A stretch of 64,000 nucleotides of DNA, taken from positions 868,001-932,000 of the forward strand of contig JABTUB010000001.1 in NCBI GenBank assembly GCA_015075585.1, read 5' to 3'. Made by a program: the position numbers and the translations under genes. The stretch is from Chloracidobacterium sp. GTDB taxonomy: Bacteria > Acidobacteriota > Blastocatellia > Pyrinomonadales > Pyrinomonadaceae. Shown in pieces: positions 54,347-63,184 of this stretch. The number at the start of each line of letters is the position of its first letter. Position 1 is the stretch's first letter. The notes under the pieces are model-generated. The model did no database searches. It worked only from the letters and a program-made list of their open reading frames with translations, and was not told the origin of the DNA.

Positions 54347-54376
54347 AGTATATTGAAGCGATGACGGGCCTGTCAA
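54347..54376 (-). promoter_or_regulatory. Strong promoter of the TonB receptor gene
   Basis: On the minus strand TTGACA (54371-54376, perfect) is 18 bp from TATACT (54347-54352). The transcript would start near 54340, leaving a leader of about 190 bases before the ATG at 54149. No Fur box or recognised riboswitch was seen in that leader. Confidence 0.6.
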
Positions 54377-54424
54377 AACCGTCAGCGAAGGTTTGTGAAA
54401 GGATGAGATCGCGGCCGAAGAAGC

Positions 54425-55168
54425 TTAGCCGATCGCCGCGAGCATCTCGCGTACGGCGGCGTCAAGGCCTTTGAATATCGAGCGGGAAATTATGTGATGG
54501 CCGATGTTGAATTCGGTTATTTCGGAAATCGCGGCAAGCGGGCCCACATTCATTGTCGTCAGGCCGTGGCCGGCGGCGACAACAAGCCCTTTGGAAGCGG
54601 CGTGGACAGCCGCATTTCGAAGTCGTTCAACTTCACTCGCAGCCTTTGCCATCCATTCGGGTGCATTGGAGCGTTCGCCAAGCGTCAACTCCGCATATTC
54701 TGCGGTGCAAAGTTCGATCTGGTCGGCTCCCGCCGCGTGTGCAGCATCGATCTGTTCGGTGTCAGGATCGATAAAGATGCTCGCATGGATGCCTGCGTGC
54801 TTTAGGATGCTGCAAGCGGCAGATATCGTATCCGCATTCGATCGGACGTTGAGGCCGCCCTCGGTCGTAACCTCGTTCGGCGATTCCGGTACCAGTGAAA
54901 CTGCGTCGGGCTTGAGCGTGGTTGCGATCGAAAGCATTTCGTCCGTTGCGGCCATTTCCAAGTTCAGGTAAGTGGTTACGGAACAGCGAAGCTCCTCGAT
55001 ATCACGATCTTGGATATGCCGCCTGTCACCGCGAAGATGCACCGTTATGCCGTGTGCGCCCGCTTTTTCGCAAATGGCCGCAGCTTCGAGTACGCTCGGT
55101 TCGATCGTCTTCCGAGCTTCTCGGACCGTTGCAACATGATCAATATTTACATTCAATCGTGCGGTCAT
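54425..55168 (-). CDS. pdxJ: Pyridoxine 5'-phosphate synthase
   Basis: The 247-residue TIM-barrel enzyme makes the pyridine ring of vitamin B6. It starts TARLNVNIDHVATVREAR, with the conserved NIDHVAT and the catalytic His. It also has GITVHLRGDRRHI, LNLEMAA (catalytic Glu), VSLVPE, and AGHGLT near the C-terminus. The enzyme is full length. pdxA, its usual metabolic partner, is not in the window. Its promoter lies upstream of 55168; no clear boxes were seen in the 43 bases to the glycosyltransferase stop, so the two may be co-transcribed. Confidence 0.94.
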   Translation of the reverse strand: MTARLNVNIDHVATVREARKTIEPSVLEAAAICEKAGAHGITVHLRGDRRHIQDRDIEELRCSVTTYLNLEMAATDEMLSIATTLKPDAVSLVPESPNEVTTEGGLNVRSNADTISAACSILKHAGIHASIFIDPDTEQIDAAHAAGADQIELCTAEYAELTLGERSNAPEWMAKAASEVERLRNAAVHAASKGLVVAAGHGLTTMNVGPLAAISEITEFNIGHHIISRSIFKGLDAAVREMLAAIG

Positions 55169-55211
55169 GATCTGATATTAACGCGTCGCGGAGGTCGTTA
55201 CAAAAAGCGCT

Positions 55212-55955
55212 TTAATCCGCTAGGTCGTAAGCTCCGTTCTTGGCATTGCGTCGTATGAGCGAAAGTTCCGAGAACATTCGTCGGGTGTCGCGGAATACGG
55301 AAACTTTTGAGCCTTCAACATCATTCCAACGTACCGGGATCTCTGCGAGCCGAAGTCCGTGATATTTCGCGACGAACAAGAATTCTACATCAAAGCCGAA
55401 CCTGTCGATCGTCATCAAGCCGAGCAGCGGCCGGAACTTGTTCATATTGAACGCCTTAAACCCGCACTGCGTGTCGGAAAATGCAAGGCCTGACATCTTT
55501 CGAATCACAAAATTCATTACGCGGCCGCCTTGCTCGCGCCGCCACGGCTGATGCGTCCCGATAAGCCTGCGGTCGATGGCTCTTGAACCGAATGCAACGT
55601 CGCATTTGCCGCTGCGTATCGGGTCGATCAGCTTGTCCATCTCTTCGATCGGTGTTGAAAGGTCTGCGTCGCTAAATAGAGCGAGGTCTGCACTTGCCGC
55701 AAGCAGGCCCGTGCGTACCGCAAAGCCCTTGCCTCGGTTCTTTTCATATCGGATCACGTTGGTTGCGATATTCGGAAACGCGGCTGCGGCCGTCCGTGCG
55801 ACATCTGCCGTTCTGTCGCCGGAGCCGTCATCAACGACGATCAACTCGGCATTGATCTTTTGTTCGTTAATGTGTTCGAGGATCGCAGTAACCGATGAAG
55901 CGAGGCGAAGTTCCTCGTCAAATGCAGGCACAACTATCGACAGGTCAAAGCTCAT
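55212..55955 (-). CDS. Family 2 glycosyltransferase (dolichyl/polyprenyl-phosphate glycosyltransferase-like)
   Basis: The 247-residue protein has the GT-A fold. It starts LSIVVPAFDEELRL and has the nucleotide-binding VVDDGSGDRT, the metal-binding FSDADLSTP (DxD), and DTQCGFKAF near residue 160, as in DPM1- and ALG5-type enzymes. No membrane helices are present. Such enzymes transfer glucose or mannose to a lipid phosphate carrier for envelope glycans. It is followed by pdxJ on the same strand. Confidence 0.88.
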   Translation of the reverse strand: MSFDLSIVVPAFDEELRLASSVTAILEHINEQKINAELIVVDDGSGDRTADVARTAAAAFPNIATNVIRYEKNRGKGFAVRTGLLAASADLALFSDADLSTPIEEMDKLIDPIRSGKCDVAFGSRAIDRRLIGTHQPWRREQGGRVMNFVIRKMSGLAFSDTQCGFKAFNMNKFRPLLGLMTIDRFGFDVEFLFVAKYHGLRLAEIPVRWNDVEGSKVSVFRDTRRMFSELSLIRRNAKNGAYDLAD

Positions 55956-56075
55956 CCTATGAACGGTTTATACTAGAGGCTTACAGCCAAAATGTAAATT
56001 ATCAAATGGGATCGACCGCCGGCACGGCTGCAAAGAGCTGTTGTGTTACAATTTAGGTTTCGAGCGGCGTATCGT

Positions 56076-57698
56076 ATGGAAAGGCGTATCCCGATCATTG
56101 CGTTGATCTTAGTCACCGTAGGAGCACTTGTCGGAGGGCTTGGCGGCCGTCTGCCGGCGAAGGCATCGGACAGCGGCGTGACGCGCGAGCAGATCCTTAG
56201 AGACTATGGCGAGGCTCTCGATGTGATCGATGCGAATTATGCGGGCAAGATAGATCGCCAGCAAATGACCGACAGTTCGATGCAGAGTACGCTGTGGACA
56301 CTCGATCCGCATTCGTCGTTCTTTGACCGAGCGGCACTTAAGAAGATGGATGAGGAGCAGTCGTCGCAGTTCTACGGCATCGGTGTCTCGATAATGCAGC
56401 ACCATAACGGTGTATACGTACAGTCGATCGTTCCCGGTACGCCTGCGGAGAAGGCAGGGCTTCATTACGGCGATCGCTTTCTGACCGTTGACGGCAAGGA
56501 CGCGACCGACTGGACCGCGAGCGAATTGTCAAAGAATGTACGCGGTGAGCGCGGCACGACAGTAAAAGTTTCTGTCGAACGCGTAGGCAGCCAGCAGCCG
56601 CTAGCCTTTGAAATAGTTCGCGGCGGAGTGCCTCTTCCTTCGGTTCGCAACTCATTCATGCTGCCGAATAATATCGGTTACATCGGGTTTACGGGCGGTT
56701 TTCAGCAGACATCCGCGGCAGAGGTCGCGTCGGCTATCGCCGAATTGAAGAAGCAGGGAATGAAGGGCCTTCTGCTGGATCTTCGCGGCAATCCCGGCGG
56801 AATATTAGAACAGGCGATCGAGATCGTCAGCGATTTCATTCCGGCAGGCAAGACAGTGGTTTCAGTGAAATCATCGCGCTCGGATGCGGTGCGCGAACTG
56901 CGGACGACCGGCGGCACGGTCGAGAATTTCCCGCTTGTCCTGTTGATAAACGGCGGTTCGGCTTCGGCGTCCGAGATCGTCGCGGGTGCGATGCAGGACT
57001 ACGGTCGAGGCTTGATCGTCGGCACGGACAGCTTTGGCAAGGGGCTTGTTCAGCGTGTGTTCCGGCTTCCGTACGGCACCGGGATGACGCTTACGACCGC
57101 GAGATATTACACGCCGTACGGGCGCTCGCTACAGCGCGACTATTCCAACGGCTCGATCTACGATTATTACTCGCATGACGAAGATGCGGTTGATGCGCCG
57201 CCAAAACCAGTCGGTGTGCCGGTAACTATGCCGGACGGACGCGTGCTATATGGCGGCAGAGGCATCGAGCCCGACATCGTTGCTCCGCCGGCCGCAGGCA
57301 GCCAATTAAAATCGCGGATAAATGAGGCCGCATTCCTTTTCGTCCGGCAGCTTGTCGGCGGAAAAGTAGCGGGTTTCGAAGCGATGAAGGTCGAGAGGCA
57401 GAATTTCAGACTGACGCTTGCACCCGGCGAGTTTGCTGTCTCTGACAAGTTGTATGACGCTTTTCGTTCCTTTGCGGCCGCCGATAAGGAGGTTGGGCTG
57501 ACCGCAGATAATATCGGTACTCAAACCGAATATGCAAAGATGCGGCTCCGCGAAGAGATAGCCACGGCAAACTGCTCGAATGAGGCCGGCATCCAGGTAC
57601 TTCTTGAAGGCGACCAGCAAGTTGTAAAGGCGGTTCAATCCATGCCCGATGCGGCAAAGCTCGTACAAAGTTTCGCTCTCCTGCAAAATATTCGATAG
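56076..57698 (+). CDS. C-terminal processing peptidase (S41 family)
   Basis: The 540-residue protein starts at ATG 56076 with a membrane-anchor or signal segment (IPIIALILVTVGALVGGLGG). A PDZ domain follows (YGIGVSIMQHHNGVYVQSIVPG ...). The protease core has the catalytic Ser in GGSASASEIVAG and the Lys in DSFGKGLVQ. A longer start at GTG 56043 is possible. CtpA-like proteases cut periplasmic proteins, for example envelope hydrolases or penicillin-binding proteins. It heads a compact eight-gene plus-strand run that ends at 62408. Confidence 0.9.
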   Translation: MERRIPIIALILVTVGALVGGLGGRLPAKASDSGVTREQILRDYGEALDVIDANYAGKIDRQQMTDSSMQSTLWTLDPHSSFFDRAALKKMDEEQSSQFYGIGVSIMQHHNGVYVQSIVPGTPAEKAGLHYGDRFLTVDGKDATDWTASELSKNVRGERGTTVKVSVERVGSQQPLAFEIVRGGVPLPSVRNSFMLPNNIGYIGFTGGFQQTSAAEVASAIAELKKQGMKGLLLDLRGNPGGILEQAIEIVSDFIPAGKTVVSVKSSRSDAVRELRTTGGTVENFPLVLLINGGSASASEIVAGAMQDYGRGLIVGTDSFGKGLVQRVFRLPYGTGMTLTTARYYTPYGRSLQRDYSNGSIYDYYSHDEDAVDAPPKPVGVPVTMPDGRVLYGGRGIEPDIVAPPAAGSQLKSRINEAAFLFVRQLVGGKVAGFEAMKVERQNFRLTLAPGEFAVSDKLYDAFRSFAAADKEVGLTADNIGTQTEYAKMRLREEIATANCSNEAGIQVLLEGDQQVVKAVQSMPDAAKLVQSFALLQNIR

Positions 57699-57712
57699 GT
57701 TTTTGAGTTTTT

Positions 57713-58837
57713 ATGTATAAGCAGATAGGGATACTTACGGGCGGCGGCGATGCTCCGGGCCTGAATGCGGCGATACGTGCGGTCGTCCGTACAGCAATTG
57801 GCGAATATGGAATGAAGTGTATCGGCATCGAGGACAGCTTTGAAGGCATACTCGGCCAGACGCACACAGTAAATCTGACGACGAAAAGCGTCAGTGGGCT
57901 ACTGCCGAAAGGCGGTACTATATTGGGGACACGAAATCGCGGCAGCTTTGTCAAAATGATCGACGGCAAACCGCATTTTACTGAGCTGCCGATCTCTGAG
58001 GCTCTTGCAAATCTTGATATACTTGGCATCGATGCTCTCGTTGCCATCGGCGGTGAAGGGACGCTTGCTATTGCGGAGCAATTCCATCAACGCGGCTTTC
58101 CGGTCGTCGGTGTTCCGAAAACCATCGATAACGATCTTGCCGCGACCGAACTGACGTTCGGTTTTATGACCGCGATCGATATTGCGACCGAGGCTCTCGA
58201 CAGGCTGCACACGACCGCCGCTTCGCACGACCGCATTATGGTTCTCGAAGTAATGGGCCGCAACACGGGTTGGATCGCTCTCAACGCGGGCCTTGCAGGC
58301 AGTGCTGATATCATTCTGATACCGGAGATACCGTACAGCTTTGAATCGATCGTCCGAAAGGTGCATGAACGCGAAGAGAGCGGTTCGCGCTTTACGAACA
58401 TAGTAGTTGCCGAAGGCGCACTCGAAGAAGGCAAGGATCTGATGTACCAAGACCGTGATGCGATGCGCCTTGGCGGCGTAGGCGTTTATGTACGCAACCG
58501 GATCGAAGAGCTGACAGGTAAAGAGTCCCGCTGCGTCGTGTTAGGCCACCTGCAACGCGGCGGCAGCCCGAATGCTTTTGACAGGGTATTGGGCACGAAT
58601 CTCGGGGCTTGTGCCGTCAGGGCGTTGGCGAACGGCGAGGTCGGCAAGATGGTTGCTCTAAATGCAAGTTCGATCGTTACGGTGCCTCTGTCCGAGGCAA
58701 TTGCAAATATAAAAACGGTACCTGTTGACGGTCAGCTTGTCCGCACGGCCCGCGACATCGGCATCTCTTTCTGTGCTCCGCACGAGTCCAGAACTGCGGA
58801 CGGAAGGGAGTTCGAATCGATCACTCAAACAGCATAA
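57713..58837 (+). CDS. pfkA: 6-phosphofructokinase (group III type)
   Basis: The 374-residue enzyme starts KQIGILTGGGDAPGLNAAIRA. Two positions that govern the phosphoryl donor are visible: GGEGT, with a Gly where PPi-dependent enzymes have Asp, and PKTIDNDL, with Lys where classical ATP enzymes have Gly. This mixture matches the group III or mixed-substrate branch, and Gly suggests ATP. The catalytic Asp is in TIDND. The gene follows the S41 peptidase by 14 bases. Confidence 0.9.
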   Translation: MYKQIGILTGGGDAPGLNAAIRAVVRTAIGEYGMKCIGIEDSFEGILGQTHTVNLTTKSVSGLLPKGGTILGTRNRGSFVKMIDGKPHFTELPISEALANLDILGIDALVAIGGEGTLAIAEQFHQRGFPVVGVPKTIDNDLAATELTFGFMTAIDIATEALDRLHTTAASHDRIMVLEVMGRNTGWIALNAGLAGSADIILIPEIPYSFESIVRKVHEREESGSRFTNIVVAEGALEEGKDLMYQDRDAMRLGGVGVYVRNRIEELTGKESRCVVLGHLQRGGSPNAFDRVLGTNLGACAVRALANGEVGKMVALNASSIVTVPLSEAIANIKTVPVDGQLVRTARDIGISFCAPHESRTADGREFESITQTA

Positions 58838-58843
58838 GGCGTT

Positions 58844-59311
58844 ATGGAAGAGGTAAAAGAAAAACTTCGATCGGAACTCAGCGAACTCGAGCATGAGCTT
58901 CATCATAAATTGCCCAAGGTCATTCAGCACGCGCGAGAGTTCGGCGACCTCAGCGAGAACGCCGAATATAAAGCGGCAAAAGAGCGGCAATCAATGGTGC
59001 AGGCACGCATCAGCCTGCTCCAGCAGAGGCTTATGGAGGTCGAATCGATCGACATCTCAAAGATCCCCGAAGATCGGATAGCGTACGGCTCCGTCGTTGT
59101 CCTTTTTGACCTTCAAAAGGAAGAAAAGGTCACCTACGAGCTTGTAACCTCCGAGGAGAGTTCGCCGGAGAACGGCAAGATCTCGACAGTTTCGCCCATT
59201 GGTTCGGCATTGATGGGCAAGGAAGAGGGAGATGAGATCCGCGTGAAAACCGTTACGGGGTTTCGCAGTTTTGAGATCACCCGCGTTACGACGATCCATC
59301 AGAAAGGCTAG
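58844..59311 (+). CDS. greA: Transcription elongation factor GreA
   Basis: The 155-residue protein has the N-terminal coiled-coil finger with the conserved acidic tip (EFGDLSENAEYKAAKERQ) that reaches into the RNA polymerase channel. The C-terminal FKBP-like domain follows (VSPIGSALMGKEEGDEIRV). GreA promotes RNA cleavage in backtracked complexes. It lies six bases after pfkA. Confidence 0.93.
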   Translation: MEEVKEKLRSELSELEHELHHKLPKVIQHAREFGDLSENAEYKAAKERQSMVQARISLLQQRLMEVESIDISKIPEDRIAYGSVVVLFDLQKEEKVTYELVTSEESSPENGKISTVSPIGSALMGKEEGDEIRVKTVTGFRSFEITRVTTIHQKG

Positions 59312-59323
59312 GCCGGCGAATTA

Positions 59324-59956
59324 ATGTTAGGAGCAGAGATCGGACGCGGAGCGACACGCATCATCAATGCGATGGTGCGGACCCTCGCATCTGCAGGCAT
59401 CTCGCCGAATATCCTGACAACCGTCGGTGTAACAATAAACATCGGCTGCGGAGTGCTCTTTGGGCTTGGCGAGTTCTTTTGGGCCGGCATCGTCCTTATT
59501 GTTGCAAATCTTTTCGACATGCTCGACGGCAATGTTGCGCGGCTTTCGGGGCGTGTAACGAAATTCGGCAGCTTCCTTGATTCCACTTTGGACAGGCTGT
59601 CGGACATGGTCGCATTTCTCGGCATTATGATCTTTTATGCGGGGAACGCGCCGCAGCATTCTCTGCTTAACGTATTTCTTGCCGGCGTCGGTATGATCGC
59701 TTCGGTAATGGTGAGCTACACCACTGCGAGGAGTGAGGGGCTCGGCGTAAAGGCGAATGTTGGTTTTCTGCAGCGGCCCGAGCGGGTTGTTTTGCTCATC
59801 ATAGGTGCGCTGTCCACTTGGGATTGGAACTCGACGCACTTCTTGGCTAATAGGATGCCGCAGGTGCTTTGGGTTCTTGCGGTCGGCTCGGTTTGGACGC
59901 TCATTCATCGTATGTACTTTATTTGGAAGGAATTCCGCAGGTTGGAGGCGGAATGA
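59324..59956 (+). CDS. CDP-alcohol phosphatidyltransferase
   Basis: The 210-residue membrane protein has the full CDP-alcohol phosphotransferase signature D-x2-DG-x2-AR-x8-G-x3-D-x3-D, seen as DMLDGNVARLSGRVTKFGSF ending LDSTLDR near residue 65. About six hydrophobic segments are present. Family members make phosphatidylglycerophosphate, phosphatidylinositol phosphate or similar lipids; this one resembles PgsA/PIP-synthase types, but the alcohol cannot be fixed from sequence. The next gene overlaps it by four bases. Confidence 0.88.
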   Translation: MLGAEIGRGATRIINAMVRTLASAGISPNILTTVGVTINIGCGVLFGLGEFFWAGIVLIVANLFDMLDGNVARLSGRVTKFGSFLDSTLDRLSDMVAFLGIMIFYAGNAPQHSLLNVFLAGVGMIASVMVSYTTARSEGLGVKANVGFLQRPERVVLLIIGALSTWDWNSTHFLANRMPQVLWVLAVGSVWTLIHRMYFIWKEFRRLEAE

Positions 59957-60384
59957 TCGAATGGCTTGCCGACCTATGGTCGAGAGTGACATGGAGCAGC
60001 ATCGGGCTTACCGTGCTGTTATTTTTCGTTTCGCTCGGTATCAGTTTTGCTGCGATCGGGGTCGTTATGGTAAAGATCCCGGCGGCTTACTTCTCAAGCC
60101 ACTACGAACGCGACTTTCTGCCCGGCACGCCGTGGCTCGTCAAATGGGGTGCTGTGACCGCGAAGAATATCTTCGGCGTGCTTCTCATCATTATCGGTAT
60201 CATATTGTCTCTGCCGGGTGTTCCCGGCCAAGGTGTTCTTACGATCCTGCTCGGGCTTATAATGGTTGATTTCCCGGGCAAGCGGCCTCTTGAGGCCCGA
60301 ATAATCGGGCGGCCGAACGTGCTTGCAGCGGCAAATAGACTAAGGGCGAGGTACGGCAAGCCGCCGCTTGAACTGGACGACTAG
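59953..60384 (+). CDS. PGPGW-type transmembrane protein
   Basis: The ATG at 59953 overlaps the previous stop codon as ATGA, so translation is coupled; an upstream extension in this frame is not supported. The 143-residue product has an N-terminal membrane helix (IGLTVLLFFVSLGISFAAIG) and a helical hairpin around the motif LSLPGVPGQGVLTILLGLIMVDFPGK, resembling the PF09656 PGPGW family. Coupling to the phosphatidyltransferase suggests a role near phospholipid synthesis, but this is inference. Confidence 0.75.
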   Translation: MIEWLADLWSRVTWSSIGLTVLLFFVSLGISFAAIGVVMVKIPAAYFSSHYERDFLPGTPWLVKWGAVTAKNIFGVLLIIIGIILSLPGVPGQGVLTILLGLIMVDFPGKRPLEARIIGRPNVLAAANRLRARYGKPPLELDD

Positions 60385-60678
60385 ATGACAGGTATGGGGT
60401 TGTTCGCCAAACTTAAACGAAAGAATACGGTCGATCCGGCCGAGCGTCGCCGGCATCTGCTGGCTACGGGCCGCATAACCGAAGGCACAATAATTGACTG
60501 CAAGAGTAATGCGGAAGGAGGCACCGTGATCGTTTTCGTTTATACGCTCAACGGAGTTGACTTTGAATCATCTGACATTTTGACGCCCGAGCAGCAAGCC
60601 GCGGAGACCTACGTGCCGGGAGCAAAGGTCGGCATACGCTTCGAACCGCGCAATCAGTATAATTCAGTGGTTGAGTAG
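60385..60678 (+). CDS. Small soluble protein, DUF3592-like
   Basis: The 97-residue product begins directly after the previous stop codon. It has a short basic N-terminus and a small beta-rich core (GTIIDCKSNAEGGTVIVFVYTLNG ... GAKVGIRFEPRNQYNSVV) resembling the beta domain of DUF3592 proteins, but without their membrane helices. No function is known. It lies between the phospholipid gene pair and accC in one run. Confidence 0.65.
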   Translation: MTGMGLFAKLKRKNTVDPAERRRHLLATGRITEGTIIDCKSNAEGGTVIVFVYTLNGVDFESSDILTPEQQAAETYVPGAKVGIRFEPRNQYNSVVE

Positions 60679-60685
60679 GCAGCTT

Positions 60686-62197
60686 ATGTTCAACAAGATC
60701 CTAATTGCAAATCGCGGTGAGATCGCCTGTCGCATCATTCGTGCGTGTCGTGAGATGAAGATCGCGACGGTCGCCGTTCATTCTGAAGCCGATGCGGATG
60801 CATTGCATGTGCGAATGGCGGATGAGGCGTACAACATCGGCCCTGCCGCATCGAGCGAAAGCTATCTGCGAGGTGAAAAGATCATTGCGGCGGCAAAACA
60901 AAGCGGAGCCGAGGCGATCCATCCCGGTTATGGTTTTCTCTCGGAAAATGCCGAGTTTGTCCGCGAGGTGGTCGCGGCAGGCCTGACATTCATAGGGCCG
61001 CCGCCTGAAGTGATGGAGAGCATGGGCGGCAAGATGTCTGCCAGAAAGATCGCCATCGAGGCCGGCGTACCGGTCGTTCCGGGTACGACCGAACCGTTGA
61101 ACTCGTACGAAGAAGCTAAAGAAACAGCTGCAAGTTTCGGTTATCCTGTGATGCTAAAGGCATCAGCAGGCGGAGGCGGCAAGGGGATGCGGCTTGTTTC
61201 GGACGAGAGTGAACTGCATTCCGCGTTTGAGAATTCACGTTCCGAAGCACTCGCGAGTTTTGGCGATGACGCTGTTTATATCGAGAAGGCCATTCAGAGG
61301 CCGCGGCACATCGAAATACAGGTTTTCTCCGACACACACGGCAAGCATGTGCACTTGTGCGAGCGTGAATGTTCGATCCAGCGGCGGCATCAAAAGGTGA
61401 TCGAAGAGGCTCCTTCGCCGATAGATGACCCAAAACTTCGTGCGGAAATGGGAGCCTGCGCGGTAAAGGTAGCAGCGGCGGTCGGTTACGTCGGTGCCGG
61501 TACTGTCGAATTTCTCGTCTCGGATGTCGATCGTTCATTCTACTTTCTTGAGATGAACACGCGCTTGCAGGTCGAACATCCCGTTACCGAGCTTGTTACC
61601 GGCATTGACCTTGTTCGCGAACAAATAAATGTCGCGGCCGGGTTGGAACTGTCATTCACGCAGGAGGATGTCGTTCTCACGGGCCATGCGATCGAATGCC
61701 GCGTATATGCAGAAGACCCGGAACTGAACTTTCTTCCGTCGCCGGGGCGTATCACGCGGCTCCGCCTGCCTCAGGGGCCGGGAGTTCGTGATGACGGCGG
61801 TATCTACGAAGGCGCCGAGGTCTCGATACATTACGATCCGATGATCTCGAAATTCGCCGTTCACGGACGCGACAGGGCGGAGGCGATCGACAGGATGCGG
61901 CGCGCGTTGGCAGAATATCAGGTCAGCGGCATCAAGACGACACTCCCGTTCTTTCGCGAGGTTATGAATGACGAGGTATTTATCGCCGGTAACCTCGATA
62001 CGGGCTTCATCGCAGCCTTTAACGAACGACGCAAGGAACGTGGTGCAGAAAGGGAGGAAAAAGATATTGCCGTGATCACGGCGGCGCTGGCTTACTCGGA
62101 CAGACAGTCGGCGACCGGCAAAGGTTCTGTTTCGGAAAGGCAAAGGAGTCGATGGGCAACGGCTGGCAGAATTGCGGCGATGCGCGGAATAGATTGA
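60686..62197 (+). CDS. accC: Biotin carboxylase, acetyl-CoA carboxylase subunit
   Basis: The 503-residue ATP-grasp enzyme carboxylates biotin. It starts MFNKILIANRGEIACRIIRA and has the glycine-rich KASAGGGGKGMR, the ERECSIQRRHQKVIEEAPSP block, and EMNTRLQVEHPVTE. After the normal C-terminal domain there is a basic extension (residues about 455-503, e.g. RRKERGAEREEKD and SVSERQRSRWATAGR) of unknown purpose. accB is not adjacent, which is unusual, and a propionyl- or methylcrotonyl-CoA carboxylase role cannot be excluded. Confidence 0.88.
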   Translation: MFNKILIANRGEIACRIIRACREMKIATVAVHSEADADALHVRMADEAYNIGPAASSESYLRGEKIIAAAKQSGAEAIHPGYGFLSENAEFVREVVAAGLTFIGPPPEVMESMGGKMSARKIAIEAGVPVVPGTTEPLNSYEEAKETAASFGYPVMLKASAGGGGKGMRLVSDESELHSAFENSRSEALASFGDDAVYIEKAIQRPRHIEIQVFSDTHGKHVHLCERECSIQRRHQKVIEEAPSPIDDPKLRAEMGACAVKVAAAVGYVGAGTVEFLVSDVDRSFYFLEMNTRLQVEHPVTELVTGIDLVREQINVAAGLELSFTQEDVVLTGHAIECRVYAEDPELNFLPSPGRITRLRLPQGPGVRDDGGIYEGAEVSIHYDPMISKFAVHGRDRAEAIDRMRRALAEYQVSGIKTTLPFFREVMNDEVFIAGNLDTGFIAAFNERRKERGAEREEKDIAVITAALAYSDRQSATGKGSVSERQRSRWATAGRIAAMRGID

Positions 62198-62198
62198 T

Positions 62199-62408
62199 AT
62201 GGAAGAGCTTCTGAAAAGTTTGATGGGTAAGAAGGTTGATGCTTCATGCGGGACCAACGCAGCGTTCCGCGGCAGCGTTATTGATGTGAGCAAGGGCGTG
62301 CTCTATCTGCGCGACGATGACGAGAAGGTAGCCTACATCGCGATCGACAAGATCGCGCTGATCACCGAAGTTATGGAACCGCACACAAAGCCGGGATTTA
62401 TCGGTTAG
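62199..62408 (+). CDS. Small Sm-like / MM0924-type protein
   Basis: The 69-residue product starts one base after the accC stop. It has a short N-terminal helix and a strongly alternating beta pattern (KKVDASCGTNAAFRGSVIDVSKGVLYLRDDDEKVAYIAIDKIALITEV) typical of a small Sm-like barrel. Similar small proteins are found near metal- or RNA-related genes. Function is unknown. It is the last gene of the plus-strand run and is followed by a strong hairpin. Confidence 0.7.
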   Translation: MEELLKSLMGKKVDASCGTNAAFRGSVIDVSKGVLYLRDDDEKVAYIAIDKIALITEVMEPHTKPGFIG

Positions 62409-62425
62409 ATCTCTTGAAAAGTAAG

Positions 62426-62454
62426 AAGCCCGACGTTCCATTGAAACGTCGGGC
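62426..62454. terminator. Bidirectional hairpin between convergent genes
   Basis: A perfect 11-bp stem AGCCCGACGTT / AACGTCGGGCT (62426-62436 with 62444-62454) lies between the Sm-like gene and the convergent NlpC/P60 gene. The T-tracts are weak on both sides. Confidence 0.7.
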
Positions 62455-62482
62455 TGAACTTTGTGCCGATGTCCGTCTATTT

Positions 62483-63184
62483 TTACCGGCCGAGATCGAT
62501 GGCTGCGTTCGCCTCCGGGACGAGTTTGCGGAAACCAACGATGCGGCTTTCCCAATAGCCTTTGAACGGCGAATACGTAATACCTTTGCTTGACGAAGCG
62601 TGATAGAAGCCGTTCTCATCCGCGACTATGCCCATGTGGCCAAGGCCGTTCAAGAAGACAAGCGTGCCGAACTTGAATCGCTCATCGCCGTAAACGGGTA
62701 CGGATTGCGCCCAGAGGCTGCGGGCGCTTGCACGTGTGAAATTGATACCCGCTTCCTGAAAAGCACTCCAAACAAAACCTGAGCAGTCGTATGTGTTCGG
62801 GCCGGTCGAGCCATAACGGTACGGCTTTCCGTAGCGGCTCTTTATCGCGTTATCGAGGCGGATGCTCGCGGTTGCTCCGTATGCGGTGCGGCCTGCGGCA
62901 GCCATTGTGCCGACATTTGCGGCAGACGTGGAAGCGGTTCTTTCGATCTTTGGTTCCCATGCAGGATCGGCGTTGCGAACGACACGAACGTCGTTCGTAA
63001 GGATGGGTCGCGACGATGTTGTCGTAACGACCGTCGGCTGCGAACTCTGCGGTGCATTTATGGGTTGGCTCGATGTCGGTTTTACGATGCGGTCACGCCC
63101 TTGTGCATTAACTGCTGCTGACGAGCCGAGTGCCAAGCCTGCCGCAAATAACGAAACGGCAAAGATCTTCTTGATTTCAGTCAA
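62483..63184 (-). CDS. NlpC/P60-family peptidoglycan endopeptidase
   Basis: The protein starts at TTG 63184, chosen because AAGGAG lies eight bases before it and the product then begins with a standard signal peptide (KIFAVSLFAAGLALGSSAAVNA). A Ser/Thr/Pro-rich linker follows. The C-terminal NlpC/P60 domain has the catalytic Cys in YDCSGFVWSAF, and the His in GLGHMGIVA with a following YHASS. It cleaves peptide stems of peptidoglycan. About 233 residues in total. Confidence 0.87.
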   Translation of the reverse strand: MTEIKKIFAVSLFAAGLALGSSAAVNAQGRDRIVKPTSSQPINAPQSSQPTVVTTTSSRPILTNDVRVVRNADPAWEPKIERTASTSAANVGTMAAAGRTAYGATASIRLDNAIKSRYGKPYRYGSTGPNTYDCSGFVWSAFQEAGINFTRASARSLWAQSVPVYGDERFKFGTLVFLNGLGHMGIVADENGFYHASSSKGITYSPFKGYWESRIVGFRKLVPEANAAIDLGR

